Positions 8,991 to 17,568 of a DNA stretch of 64,000 nucleotides are shown here, piece by piece. This DNA is from Telluria beijingensis. GTDB lineage: Bacteria; Pseudomonadota; Gammaproteobacteria; Burkholderiales; Burkholderiaceae_D. The position numbers and the translations under genes were made by a program. The stretch lies in contig NZ_CP132480.1 in assembly GCF_030770395.1 (NCBI RefSeq), positions 4,516,870 through 4,580,869 of the forward strand. The letters are read 5' to 3'. Within the stretch, counting starts at the first letter, position 1. Every line of letters starts with the position of its first letter. The notes beneath the pieces are model-generated. The model was not told the origin of the DNA, did no database searches, and was given only the letters and a program-made list of their open reading frames with translations.

Positions 8991-9965
8991 TCACGCCTCG
9001 GCCAGGACCTGCATCCACAGCACCACGTCGTCGACCAGCACCCACTCGCGCAGCACCTTCCCTTCGTGGAATTCGACGTGGTTGATGCCCAGGATTTCGA
9101 CCCGGCGCCCGCTCGGCGCACCGAACGCGCCGTCGCCCGTGTGCACCGCCTGGGCGCGCCAGCGCAGGGCGGCGCGGTCGGCACGGCCGCCGCCGCGCTG
9201 CATGGCCAGGTGCTCGACGGCGAACGATTCGACCTTCAGGGCGCCGAACAGCCCATTCCAATAAGCCTCCACCTCCTCGTGACCATAGCGGGTGATGCCG
9301 CCCGGCCCGATGTGATGCACCGCGTCGTCGTAGACTTGCGCCAGGTCGACCTTCTCGCGCCGCGCGAAACCTTCGATCGCGGCGGCGTAGCCGCGCGCCA
9401 CCGGATCCTCGCTCACATGTGAAACGTAGCCGCCCGGCGCCGGCCCGGCCACCGCTTTGTTCCAGCCGCCGCGCTCCTTCAGCCAGCGCTCGGCCAGTTC
9501 GCGCGGCGTGAGCCCGATGTGCAGGGCGATCGCCGCCTGGTCGCGCACCAGCCATTCATGGACGATACGGTTGTCCTTGCACACGCAATCGGCGATCGCG
9601 CGCGCATGCACGCGGCGCCCGGTCGCCGGCCCGAAGATGCCGTCGCCCAGGTGGGTCATCGCCGAAATGCCGCGGTGCGAGCTGAGGAAGCCGGTCTGCG
9701 CATCGCCTGACTGGATCACGTCCTCGGCCAGCGGCCGGCGGTCGGGGAAGATCCCGAGCGAGGCGACGGTCCCGTTCACCACGTCGGCGATATCGGTGGT
9801 GACGGCGCCCGGCGTCTCGACCAGGCAGGGGTCGGAATAGTACTTGTGGATGTCGTCGATGCGCCGCTCGTCCCAGATGCGGCGGGTGATGACGCGGATG
9901 TACTGATCGAGGTTGGAAAATTCCGGATCGAATCCGGTCATGTCTTCCGCTTGCGGACGTTGCAT
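8991..9965 (-). CDS. Double NTF2/SnoaL-like protein, copy 2
   Basis: Predicted 324-residue protein with two SnoaL-like halves. Half 1 has IWDERRIDDIHKYYSDPC, SSHRGISAM, TGRRVHARAIADCVCKDN and RIVHEWLVRDQ; half 2 has DAVHHIGPGGITRYGHEEV, SGRRVEILGINHVEFHEG and KVLREWVLVDDVVLWMQ. It shares this order of motifs with the proteins at 3099-4106 and 13986-15035. The start MQRPQAEDM is chosen over upstream in-frame codons because those lie in the promoter region and overlap the operator. It is the first gene of the two-gene operon with the aldolase, divergent from the HisD-family operon. Possible cyclase, isomerase or dehydratase; no reaction can be assigned from sequence. Confidence 0.75.
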   Translation of the reverse strand: MQRPQAEDMTGFDPEFSNLDQYIRVITRRIWDERRIDDIHKYYSDPCLVETPGAVTTDIADVVNGTVASLGIFPDRRPLAEDVIQSGDAQTGFLSSHRGISAMTHLGDGIFGPATGRRVHARAIADCVCKDNRIVHEWLVRDQAAIALHIGLTPRELAERWLKERGGWNKAVAGPAPGGYVSHVSEDPVARGYAAAIEGFARREKVDLAQVYDDAVHHIGPGGITRYGHEEVEAYWNGLFGALKVESFAVEHLAMQRGGGRADRAALRWRAQAVHTGDGAFGAPSGRRVEILGINHVEFHEGKVLREWVLVDDVVLWMQVLAEA

Positions 9966-10081
9966 GGTCTGGCCTTTACTCAGGTAGAAGAAGTCAAGAC
10001 TGCGAATGCAGGAATATTCTCGCAACTTTCCCAGTGCGTCAACGCATTTCACGCACGATCCAAAAATTTTTCGCAAAACGG

Positions 10082-10099
10082 ATTGCATTCGAATGCAAT
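10082..10099. promoter_or_regulatory. Perfect 18-bp palindromic operator (LacI type)
   Basis: ATTGCATTCGAATGCAAT is an exact inverted repeat centred on CG, as in LacI/GalR operators. It covers the position expected for the -35 element of the plus-strand operon: TTGCAT 10083-10088, then 17 bp, then CATAAT at 10106-10111. Binding would block the start of the HisD-family operon and probably the divergent operon at 8218-9965. Degenerate copies flank the regulator gene. Confidence 0.75.
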
Positions 10100-10105
10100 G
10101 CAAAT

Positions 10106-10111
10106 CATAAT
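10106..10111 (+). promoter_or_regulatory. Probable -10 box of the HisD-family operon
   Basis: CATAAT matches five of six consensus positions and lies 17 bp after the TTGCAT inside the operator. The first gene starts at 10171, leaving a leader of about 50 nt. Confidence 0.45.
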
Positions 10112-10170
10112 TTGCTCACCAACCGCCGAATTTGGCCCCCATCCACGCACCAGCACAGGAAACGCGTTCC

Positions 10171-11448
10171 ATGATCAAGTATCTCAAGCAGGGCAAGCCG
10201 GCCGAGCAGAAGGCCGAGATCGACCACGCCGTCCGCAGCACCGTCGAAGGCATCCTCGCCGACATCCAGGCCAGGGGCGAGGCCGCCGTGCGCGAATATT
10301 CCACCAAATTCGACAACTGGTCGCCCGCCTCCTTCCGCCTGAGCCAGGCCGAGATCGAGGCCTGCATCGACTCACTGCCGCCCCAGGCCATCCGCGACAT
10401 CGAATTCGCCCAGGCACAGATCCGCCGCTTCGCCCAGATCCAGCGCCTGTCGCTGCGCGACGTCGAGGTCGAGACCCTGCCCGGCGTGGTGCTGGGCCAC
10501 AAGAACATCCCGGTCAACTCGGTCGGCTGCTATGTCCCGGGCGGCAAATACCCGCTGCTGGCCTCGGCCCATATGGGCGTGCTGACGGCCAAGGTGGCCG
10601 GCGTCAAGCGCGTAATCGCCTGCGCGCCGCCCTACCAGGGCAAACCGGCGCCGGCCATCGTGGCCGCCATGGCCATGGCCGGCGCCGACGAGATCTACGT
10701 GGTCGGCGGGGTCCAGGCGGTCGCCATGATGGCGCTCGGCACCGAGGGCGTGGCGCCGGTCGACATGATCGTCGGCCCCGGCAATGCCTACGTGGCCGAG
10801 GCCAAGCGCCAGCTCTATGGCCGGGTCGGCATCGACCTGTTCGCCGGCCCCACCGAGACCGCCGTGATCTGCGACGACAGCGTCGACGCCGAACTGGTGG
10901 CGGTCGACCTGCTGGGCCAGGCCGAACACGGCCCGAACTCGCCAGCGGTCTGCATCACGACCAGCGCGCGCATCGCCGCCGAGCTGCCAGGCAAAATCGA
11001 GAACGTGCTGGCCCGCCTGGCCACCCGCGATATCGCCAGCGTCGCCTGGCGCGACTATGGCCAGATCATCCTGTGCGAGACCGACCGGGAGATGGTGGAG
11101 GTGTCCGAGCAGCTGTGCTCCGAGCACGTGCAGGTGATGACGCGCGACCCGGACTGGTTCCTCGACCGCCTCACCAGCTACGGCGCACTCTTCCTAGGCC
11201 ACCGCACCAATGTCTCGTATGGCGACAAGGTGATCGGCACCAACCACACGCTGCCGACCAATGGCGCCGGGCGCTACACGGGCGGGCTGTGGGTCGGCAA
11301 GTTCATCAAGACCCACACCTACCAGCGCGTGCTGACCGATGAAGCCTCGGTGATGATCGGCGAGGTCTGCTCGCGCCTGTGCGCGCTGGAACACTTCGCC
11401 GGCCACCAGGAGCAGGCCGACATCCGCGTGCGCCGGATGGCCAAATGA
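10171..11448 (+). CDS. HisD-family NAD-dependent dehydrogenase (probably catabolic)
   Basis: Predicted 425-residue member of the histidinol dehydrogenase family, which oxidises an alcohol via the aldehyde to the acid with NAD+ and Zn2+. Landmarks: [44 protein letters not shown] (Zn-ligand Gln/His region), SEHVQVM (catalytic Glu-His), [19 protein letters not shown] and a C-terminal [10 protein letters not shown]. The start MIKYLKQ has AGGA upstream. It overlaps the next gene as ATGA. There are no other his genes here and the operon has SDR, cupin, hydrolase and SnoaL-like genes. I therefore infer a catabolic alcohol oxidation, as known for the HisD-family sulfopropanediol dehydrogenase HpsN, and not histidine synthesis. 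The substrate is unknown. Confidence 0.82.
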   Translation: MIKYLKQGKPAEQKAEIDHAVRSTVEGILADIQARGEAAVREYSTKFDNWSPASFRLSQAEIEACIDSLPPQAIRDIEFAQAQIRRFAQIQRLSLRDVEVETLPGVVLGHKNIPVNSVGCYVPGGKYPLLASAHMGVLTAKVAGVKRVIACAPPYQGKPAPAIVAAMAMAGADEIYVVGGVQAVAMMALGTEGVAPVDMIVGPGNAYVAEAKRQLYGRVGIDLFAGPTETAVICDDSVDAELVAVDLLGQAEHGPNSPAVCITTSARIAAELPGKIENVLARLATRDIASVAWRDYGQIILCETDREMVEVSEQLCSEHVQVMTRDPDWFLDRLTSYGALFLGHRTNVSYGDKVIGTNHTLPTNGAGRYTGGLWVGKFIKTHTYQRVLTDEASVMIGEVCSRLCALEHFAGHQEQADIRVRRMAK

Positions 11449-12209
11449 CGCCGACCCCTCAGCCTCTTGCAGGCAAGGTCGCCCTGGTCACCGGCGGCGC
11501 CGGCGGCCTCGGCTCGGCCATCTGCCGGCGCCTGGCCGCGGCTGGCGCCCGGGTCGTGGTCGGCTACAACCGCTCGGCCGATGCGGCGCACAGCCTGGCC
11601 GCCGCCCTGCCGGCGGTCGCGGATGGGCATTGTGCGCTGGCGGCGCCGGTCACCGATTCGGCTGCACTGGCCCGGCTCGCCGCGGCGATCGAGACCCGCC
11701 ACGGCCGCCTCGACATCCTGGTCAACTGCGCCGGCACCACCCGCTTCGTCGCCCACGACGACCTGGATGGCCTGGACGACGCGCTGATCGACGAGATCCT
11801 GGCCACCAATGTGCGCGGCCCGTTCGCGGCCGTGCGCGCGCTGCATCCGCTGCTGGCGCGCGGCGGCGCCGGCCTGGTGGTGAGTATCTCGTCGATCGCC
11901 GCCACCACCGCCATGGGCAGCAACATCATGTACTGCGCGTCGAAGGCGGCGCTCGACAACATGACCCGCTCGCTGGCGCGGGCGCTGGCGCCACAGGTGC
12001 GCGTGGTCTCGGTCGCGCCGGGCCTGGTGGACACCGATTTCGTGCGCGGCATCGACGCCGACTGGCGCGCGGCCCAGGTGGCGCGCACGCCGCTGGCGCG
12101 CCTGGCCGCGGCCGACGACGTGGCGCTGGCCGTGCTGGCCGCCGCCACCCACTTCCCATTCTCTACCGGGATCGTGCTGCCGGTCGACGGCGGCCGCGCC
12201 CTGGCCTGA
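11445..12209 (+). CDS. Short-chain dehydrogenase/reductase
   Basis: Predicted 254-residue classical SDR. The start [18 protein letters not shown] overlaps the upstream stop (ATGA). Cofactor motif [10 protein letters not shown] at about residues 15-24, structural NCAGT, catalytic Ser in SISSIAAT and the YCASK active-site pair are all present; [10 protein letters not shown] follows. FabG-like enzymes of this type oxidise or reduce a ring or chain hydroxyl with NAD(P). In this operon it probably handles a pathway intermediate before or after the HisD-family step. No specific substrate is visible. Confidence 0.87.
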   Translation: MTPTPQPLAGKVALVTGGAGGLGSAICRRLAAAGARVVVGYNRSADAAHSLAAALPAVADGHCALAAPVTDSAALARLAAAIETRHGRLDILVNCAGTTRFVAHDDLDGLDDALIDEILATNVRGPFAAVRALHPLLARGGAGLVVSISSIAATTAMGSNIMYCASKAALDNMTRSLARALAPQVRVVSVAPGLVDTDFVRGIDADWRAAQVARTPLARLAAADDVALAVLAAATHFPFSTGIVLPVDGGRALA

Positions 12210-12231
12210 CACAATCAACCTGGAGTAGTCC

Positions 12232-13245
12232 ATGACCTTATCCCCGCAATTGCGCGAGCGCCTGGTGCGCTACGGCGAGCTGCGCCCCTGCACCAATGCC
12301 TTCATCGACGCCCGCAGCCCGGGCAGCGACAAGAAGGAGAACTTCACCATCATCGGCCCCGGCGTGGCCGAGAATCCGCAGCAGCACGTGCATATCCGCG
12401 AGCCGCACGGCTTCAATATCGGCGGCGCGCGCCAGCCGCCGCACTGCACCAATTCGCTGCACAGCCACCTGACCGAGGAGGTGTTCATCATCCATACCGG
12501 CCGCTGGCGCTTCTTCTGGGGCGAGGACGGCCGCGACGGCGAGGCATTCCTGGACGAAGGCGACACCATCTCGATTCCGGTGAATATGTTCCGCGGCTTC
12601 GAGAACGTTGGCGACAAGGTCGGCTTCATGTTCGCGGTGCTGGGCCAGGACGACCCGGGCCGCGTGCTGTGGGCGCCGCACGTGATCGAGAAGGCGCGCG
12701 ACCACGGCCTGGTGCTGCTCGAGAACGGCAGCCTGGTCGACACCACGCTGGGCGAGACCGTGCCTGCCGGCCTGTCCCCGGTCGCACCGGCCAGCCGCGC
12801 CGAGTTGTCGGGACTGCGCAGCCGCGACGCCGACGAGATGGCGCGCCGCGTGGCGCCGCGCGCCGCGCTGGCGCCCGACCCCGCCTCGGTGCTGGCCGGG
12901 CCCGGCGTGCGTGACTCGCCCGTGATCGGCCTCGGGCTCACCAGCGAGAGTCCATCCAGGCCGCCGATCGCCTTCCCGCACGACTTCAGCGTGAGCCACC
13001 TGGCCTTCGATGCCGGCGCCGCCACGCCGTACTACCGCAGCGACGAGGTCGAGGTGCTGCTGGTCCAGGGCGGGATGCTGGAATGGCGCTCGGGCGACGG
13101 CAATACCACCACCCTGGCAGCCGGCGACACGTTCACCGTCCCGCGCGGACTGGATCGCATGCTGCGCGCCACGAGCGATGCCGAGTTGTTCGTCGTGCGC
13201 GGCAGCGACCGCCCCGACCTGGTGCGGCGCGTGGACGCGCCATGA
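12232..13245 (+). CDS. Bicupin protein (possible dioxygenase)
   Basis: Predicted 337-residue protein with two cupin barrels. Cupin 1 (about residues 60-150) has metal-type ligands in HCTNSLHSHLTEEVFIIHTG followed by GDTISIPVNMFRGFENVG. Cupin 2 (about residues 255-325) has EVEVLLVQGGMLEW and GDTFTVPRG but lacks the His pair, so only the first barrel is likely to bind metal. It resembles the gentisate/homogentisate-type bicupin layout only in outline. TGGAG precedes the ATG. The stop overlaps the next start (ATGA). A ring- or C-C-cleaving dioxygenase or an isomerase are both possible. Confidence 0.72.
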   Translation: MTLSPQLRERLVRYGELRPCTNAFIDARSPGSDKKENFTIIGPGVAENPQQHVHIREPHGFNIGGARQPPHCTNSLHSHLTEEVFIIHTGRWRFFWGEDGRDGEAFLDEGDTISIPVNMFRGFENVGDKVGFMFAVLGQDDPGRVLWAPHVIEKARDHGLVLLENGSLVDTTLGETVPAGLSPVAPASRAELSGLRSRDADEMARRVAPRAALAPDPASVLAGPGVRDSPVIGLGLTSESPSRPPIAFPHDFSVSHLAFDAGAATPYYRSDEVEVLLVQGGMLEWRSGDGNTTTLAAGDTFTVPRGLDRMLRATSDAELFVVRGSDRPDLVRRVDAP

Positions 13246-13976
13246 CACCCACGCTGCTGTTCCTGCCCGGCACCCTGTGCGACCGCCGGGTGTGGGAACC
13301 CTGCGCCGCCCTGCTCGAGGCGCGCTGGCCCTGCGTGCACGTCGACTACCGGCATGAAACCAGCATCGCCGCCATGGCGCGCACCTGCCTGGAGGCGGCG
13401 GCCGGTCCGCTGGTGCCGGTCGGCCTGTCGATGGGCGGCATCGTCGCGCTCGAGATGTGGCGCCAGGCGCCCGAACGGCTGGCGGCGCTGGCCCTGTTCG
13501 ACACCAATCCCGGCCCCGACCTGGCGGAACGCGGCGCCCGCCGCGGCGACCAGTTGCGGCGCGCGCGCGAGGGCGGCCTGGCCGATATCGCGCTTCACGA
13601 GCTGGCGCCGGCCTATTTCACGGGTAGGGCTCCTGATCCGGCCCTGCCGGCGCTGGTGGTGTCGATGGCGCTGGAACAGAACGCGGCCAGCTACGCCGCC
13701 CAGTCGATGGCGCTCGCCACCCGCCCTGACTCGTGGCCGCTCCTGGCCGGCATCGCGCGCCCGGTGCTGCTCGCCTGCGGCGAACATGACCGCATCTGCC
13801 CGCCCGAGCAGCACGATCGCATGGCCGAACTGCTGCCGCGCTGGACATGGTCGCCCATCCGCGATGCCGGCCACCTGGCGCCGCTGGAACAGCCGCAATC
13901 GTCCGCCCTTGCCCTGCAATCCTGGCTCCAGCTATGCTTCCCACCCGAAGCCGGCCCCGCCCCTTCACCATTTTGA
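13242..13976 (+). CDS. Alpha/beta hydrolase
   Basis: Predicted 244-residue alpha/beta-hydrolase of the PcaD/BioH-like group. It starts MTPTLLFLPGTLCDRRVW (oxyanion region), has the nucleophile elbow GLSMGG near residue 65, the acid in ACGEHDRICPPEQH and the catalytic His in RDAGHLAPLEQP. Translationally coupled to the bicupin (ATGA). After a cupin oxygenase it could open a lactone or split a C-C bond; this is inference from order only. Confidence 0.83.
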   Translation: MTPTLLFLPGTLCDRRVWEPCAALLEARWPCVHVDYRHETSIAAMARTCLEAAAGPLVPVGLSMGGIVALEMWRQAPERLAALALFDTNPGPDLAERGARRGDQLRRAREGGLADIALHELAPAYFTGRAPDPALPALVVSMALEQNAASYAAQSMALATRPDSWPLLAGIARPVLLACGEHDRICPPEQHDRMAELLPRWTWSPIRDAGHLAPLEQPQSSALALQSWLQLCFPPEAGPAPSPF

Positions 13977-13985
13977 GGAAATTCG

Positions 13986-15035
13986 ATGTCCATCGACGAA
14001 CAACTGTCCTGCCTTCGCCCTTCCGCCTACGCCCCCTACCGCAACCCGCGCGAATACATCACTGCCTGGACCGACCGCATCTGGATCAACCGCGGCCTGG
14101 GCCAGATCCACGAGATGTACGCGCCCGACGTCAAGGTCCACACCAGCTATGGCGAGACCTATGGCATGCAGGACGTGATCGGCAACTCGGTCCAGAAGAT
14201 GGTCGCCTTTTCCAACCGCGGCGGCGGCCACGACGACGTGATCTGGGAGTCGCGCGGCGACAATGGCTTCATCAGCTCGCACCGCGTGTTCAACAACGCC
14301 GTGCATGACGGCCACTGGACCTACGGTCCGCCGACCGGCCGCCAGTGGTACAACCGCAGCGTCGCCCACTGCCTGGTGCAAGACAACGTGGTGACCGAGG
14401 AATGGGTGGTGCGCGACGAGTTCGCGGTGCTCGAAGGCCTGGGCATGAATCCCTACCTGGTCGCGGCCGAACTGGCCCAGCGCTCGCCGGTGCTCGGCAA
14501 CGCCATCGTCACCGGCGAGGAGGCTGGCTCCTTCGCCGGCCGCATCGCCAATGCCGCCGAACGCGGGGTGTCGGGTGCGCGTCCGGCGCGCTACGCGAAA
14601 GAGACGCGGCTGATCCAGGACTTCTTCGATGAGGTCTGGAACGGCCGCCACGTCGACCGCGTCAACCGCTTCTGCGACAACACCGTCGTGTGCCAGAGCG
14701 TGCGCATGCGGCGCGTGATGCAGATCGCGAATTACCAGCTTGAGCTGATGTCGCTGCTGGCGGCTTTCCCGGACGGGAAGATGGAGATCCGCGACATCGC
14801 CGTCCACGACTCGATCGACCTGGGCCTGCGCGTGGCCGTGCTGTGGCTGCTGCGTGGCAGCTACAAAGGCGCGCCCGTGTACGGCAAGGTGAATGGGGCG
14901 CCGGTGACCGTGATGGGCATCTCGCATTTCGAACTGCGCGACGACCGGATCATCCGCGAATACCGGATCTTCGACGAGATCTCGGTGATCTCGCAGATCA
15001 TCAAGCACGGCAACGGCTGGGAAATGCCGGCCTAG
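13986..15035 (+). CDS. Double NTF2/SnoaL-like protein, copy 3
   Basis: Predicted 349-residue protein, last gene of the operon, 9 nt after the hydrolase, with GAGG before the ATG. Half 1: ITAWTDRIWINRGLGQIHEM, GFISSHRVFNNAV, TGRQWYNRSVAHCLVQDN, VVTEEWVVRDEFAV. Half 2: FFDEVWNGRHVDRVNRFC, GISHFELRDDRIIREYRIF. The motifs SSHR, TGR and the W(V/L)VRD strand are shared with the copy at 8991-9965, so the three genes form a divergent paralog family within one regulon. A family of cyclase/dehydratase-like enzymes acting on successive intermediates is an attractive but unproven reading. Confidence 0.76.
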   Translation: MSIDEQLSCLRPSAYAPYRNPREYITAWTDRIWINRGLGQIHEMYAPDVKVHTSYGETYGMQDVIGNSVQKMVAFSNRGGGHDDVIWESRGDNGFISSHRVFNNAVHDGHWTYGPPTGRQWYNRSVAHCLVQDNVVTEEWVVRDEFAVLEGLGMNPYLVAAELAQRSPVLGNAIVTGEEAGSFAGRIANAAERGVSGARPARYAKETRLIQDFFDEVWNGRHVDRVNRFCDNTVVCQSVRMRRVMQIANYQLELMSLLAAFPDGKMEIRDIAVHDSIDLGLRVAVLWLLRGSYKGAPVYGKVNGAPVTVMGISHFELRDDRIIREYRIFDEISVISQIIKHGNGWEMPA

Positions 15036-15162
15036 TGCCGGACCAGCGCTGGGCTGGCGCCAGCATGGGCACACGCGGGTGCTGTCATGCCGATGACATG
15101 GAACAGGGCTAGACTGGCGAGGACTGTTCGCCGTCTTTCACCCGTACCCATAGGAGGGCGCC

Positions 15163-16083
15163 ATGCCTGCCATTCACATCCCCGACCTTACCCAGCGCGT
15201 CCAGCGCGACCTGACCGACAGCTACGACGAAGAACTCGAGCTCGAGCTCGACGACCGCGACCTCGACCCGGAAACGCTGCTGCCCTCGCCCACCCGCAGC
15301 GAGCAGGACAAGGAAGCCCGGCGCCAGTATTTCCATGAACTGTTCCGCCTGCAGGCCGAGCTGGTCAAGCTGCAGGACTGGGTCGTGCACACCGGCCACA
15401 AGGTCGTGATCCTGTTCGAGGGCCGCGACGCCGCCGGCAAGGGCGGCGTCATCAAGCGCATCGCCCAGCGCCTCAACCCCAGGGTGTGCCGGGTGGCCGC
15501 GCTGCCGGCGCCGAACGACCGCGAGCGCACCCAGTGGTATTTCCAGCGCTATGTCTCGCACCTGCCGGCAGCGGGCGAGATCGTCCTGTTCGACCGTAGC
15601 TGGTACAACCGCGCCGGGGTCGAGCGCGTGATGGGCTTTTGCACTGACGACCAGTACGACGAATTCTTCCAGACCGTGCCGGAATTCGAGCGCATGCTGG
15701 TGCGCTCGGGCATCCAGCTGATCAAGTACTGGTTCTCGATCTCGGACGAAGAGCAGAATGCGCGCTTCCTGAGCCGCATCCACGATCCGCTCAAGCAGTG
15801 GAAGCTCAGTCCGATGGACCTGGAATCGCGCCGGCGCTGGGAAGAGTATACGAAGGCCAAGGAGATCATGCTCGAGCGCACCCATATCCCGGAAGCGCGC
15901 TGGTGGGTGGTGCAAGGCGTGGACAAGAAGCGAGCGCGGCTCAACTGCATCCACCACTTGCTGCAGCAGATGCCATATGTCGAGGTCGACCGGCCGACAA
16001 TCGAGTTACCTGAGCGTGAATACCACGACGATTATGTGCGGCGGCCGGTGCCGCCGGAAATCATCGTACCGGAAGTGTTCTAA
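15163..16083 (+). CDS. ppk2: Polyphosphate kinase 2
   Basis: Predicted 306-residue PPK2, a cytoplasmic enzyme that transfers phosphate between polyphosphate and nucleoside di-/monophosphates. Walker A is in EGRDAAGKGGVIKRI (about residues 86-100). The lid/Walker B region has VLFDRSWYNRAGVERVMGF, followed by KYWFSISDEEQ and the C-terminal RWWVVQGVDKKRARLNCI. The length and single domain fit class I PPK2. A strong AGGAGG site precedes the ATG. It is a lone gene, separated by 127 nt from the catabolic operon and convergent with the sensor kinase, whose stop is 8 nt away. The direction (ADP to ATP or GDP to GTP) cannot be told by eye. Confidence 0.93.
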   Translation: MPAIHIPDLTQRVQRDLTDSYDEELELELDDRDLDPETLLPSPTRSEQDKEARRQYFHELFRLQAELVKLQDWVVHTGHKVVILFEGRDAAGKGGVIKRIAQRLNPRVCRVAALPAPNDRERTQWYFQRYVSHLPAAGEIVLFDRSWYNRAGVERVMGFCTDDQYDEFFQTVPEFERMLVRSGIQLIKYWFSISDEEQNARFLSRIHDPLKQWKLSPMDLESRRRWEEYTKAKEIMLERTHIPEARWWVVQGVDKKRARLNCIHHLLQQMPYVEVDRPTIELPEREYHDDYVRRPVPPEIIVPEVF

Positions 16084-16091
16084 AGCGGGCC

Positions 16092-17564
16092 CTACATGAC
16101 TCGGGCTGGCAGCCGCACCAGGGCGACGAGTCCTCCCGCAGGGTGATTGGACAAAAGCAGTCGCCCGCCATGCGCCTCGACGATTCCGCGCGCGATGCCC
16201 AGGCCCAGCCCCATGCCGCCGTCGTTGGCGTCGCGGCCATGGGCCAGCCGCACATAGGGATCGAACAGGCTGGCCAGCGCGTCCTCGGGCACCCCCGGGC
16301 CGTGGTCGCGCACCTTGATCACGACTTCGCCCGCTTCCTCGCGCACGTCGATCTCGGCGCGCCCGCCGTAGTACAGCGCATTGTCGAGCAGGTTGCCGAG
16401 GGCGCGCTTGAGCGCCAGCGGCTTGCCGCGCACCGTGACGCCGGACGGACTGAACGCCACTTCCTGGCCGGCCAGGTGGGCGCTTTTCACCATGCGGCCC
16501 AATAACGCGTCGAGCCGGATCTCGGCCGGATTCTCGTGGATGTCGCTGTCCTTCACGCACTGCAGGGCGCCCTTGACCATCATGTCCAGTTCATCCAGGT
16601 CTTCCTCGAACTCGCCGCGCAGCGCCTCGTCGTCGAGCAGTTCGGCGCGCAGTTTGAGGCGCGTGATCGGCGTGCGCAGGTCGTGCGAGATCGAGATGAA
16701 CAGGCGCTCGCGGTCCTCGATGTAGCGCGCGATGCGCTCGCGCATGGCGCTGAAGGCGCGCGCCGTATTGACGAACTCGCGGCTGCCGGTTTCGGGCAGC
16801 GGCCGCGCGTCTTCATCGTGGCCCTGCCCCAGCGCGGCCGCGGCGTCCGACAGGGCGGCCAGCGGCCGCGTGATCGAGCGCACCATCAACAGGCATAGCA
16901 GCAGGACCACCGCCAGCGACAGCGCCTGCGGCATCAGGCGATCCCAGGCAAACGGATCGCTGCCGTTCAGGAAGTACGGATTGGGCATCAGGGCCGCCAG
17001 GTACAGCCAGTTGCCGGGCTCGATCTCGGTCTGGATCACCAGGATCGGCGCAGGATCGGGTTTGAGCAGCAGCACGTGCTGGACCCAGGAATGCGGCAGG
17101 TCTTCCAGGCGCACGTCATGCTCGGCCACCACCAGGCGATCTGGCTGGGCAAAGGCCAGCCGGAAGCCGGGCGAATGCGGCAGGTCCTGCTTCAGGGTTT
17201 CTTCCACGGTGGCGATCACGCCCTGCGCCAGCGGATGCGGCGCGATCTCCTCGATCGGCACGTAGGCGTGGTTGAAATTGACGAAGAAGCGCGTGCCGCC
17301 CATCTCGCGCAGCTGCTGGATGATCAGCGAGCGGTAGGCCGGCGGCAGGCTGCGGAAGAACCGGATCGCGCCGGCCGCGCTATGGGCCACGTACTGGGCG
17401 GCCGACTGCGCCTCGACCTGCTGCTTGGCGCGCAGCTGGCTGGCCCAGATCGCGCTGGCCGCCAGCTGGGTGAGCAGCACGCCGGCCAGCATCACCAGGG
17501 TCAGGCGGCCCAGCAGGGACGCCGGCCATAGCCGAGCCAGGCGCAGGCGCAGGCCGGCGGCCAT
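16092..17564 (-). CDS. Sensor histidine kinase (EnvZ-like)
   Basis: Predicted 490-residue inner-membrane kinase. One membrane segment near residues 15-35 and another near 275-295 (ALSLAVVLLLCLLMV) enclose a periplasmic domain of about 230 residues. HAMP follows (VRSITRPLAALSDAAAALG), then the H-box FISISHDLRTPITRLK, N-box GNLLDNALYY, G1 VRDHGPGVPEDAL and G2 GLGLGIARGIVEAHGG. The start is 4 nt after the response-regulator stop. The partner and the solute-binding gene lie directly upstream, as in the glucose/2-ketogluconate-responsive GltR-GtrS system next to gtsA in Pseudomonas. The ligand is probably a sugar or a ligand-bound binding protein; this is inference. Confidence 0.9.
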   Translation of the reverse strand: MAAGLRLRLARLWPASLLGRLTLVMLAGVLLTQLAASAIWASQLRAKQQVEAQSAAQYVAHSAAGAIRFFRSLPPAYRSLIIQQLREMGGTRFFVNFNHAYVPIEEIAPHPLAQGVIATVEETLKQDLPHSPGFRLAFAQPDRLVVAEHDVRLEDLPHSWVQHVLLLKPDPAPILVIQTEIEPGNWLYLAALMPNPYFLNGSDPFAWDRLMPQALSLAVVLLLCLLMVRSITRPLAALSDAAAALGQGHDEDARPLPETGSREFVNTARAFSAMRERIARYIEDRERLFISISHDLRTPITRLKLRAELLDDEALRGEFEEDLDELDMMVKGALQCVKDSDIHENPAEIRLDALLGRMVKSAHLAGQEVAFSPSGVTVRGKPLALKRALGNLLDNALYYGGRAEIDVREEAGEVVIKVRDHGPGVPEDALASLFDPYVRLAHGRDANDGGMGLGLGIARGIVEAHGGRLLLSNHPAGGLVALVRLPARVM

Positions 17565-17568
17565 CGCG

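Noticed and set aside
10171..11448. Histidine biosynthesis role for the HisD-family gene
   Set aside because: No other his gene is present, the operon partners are catabolic and the promoter carries the catabolic operator. The [18 protein letters not shown] region also fits non-histidine members better, as far as I can judge by eye.
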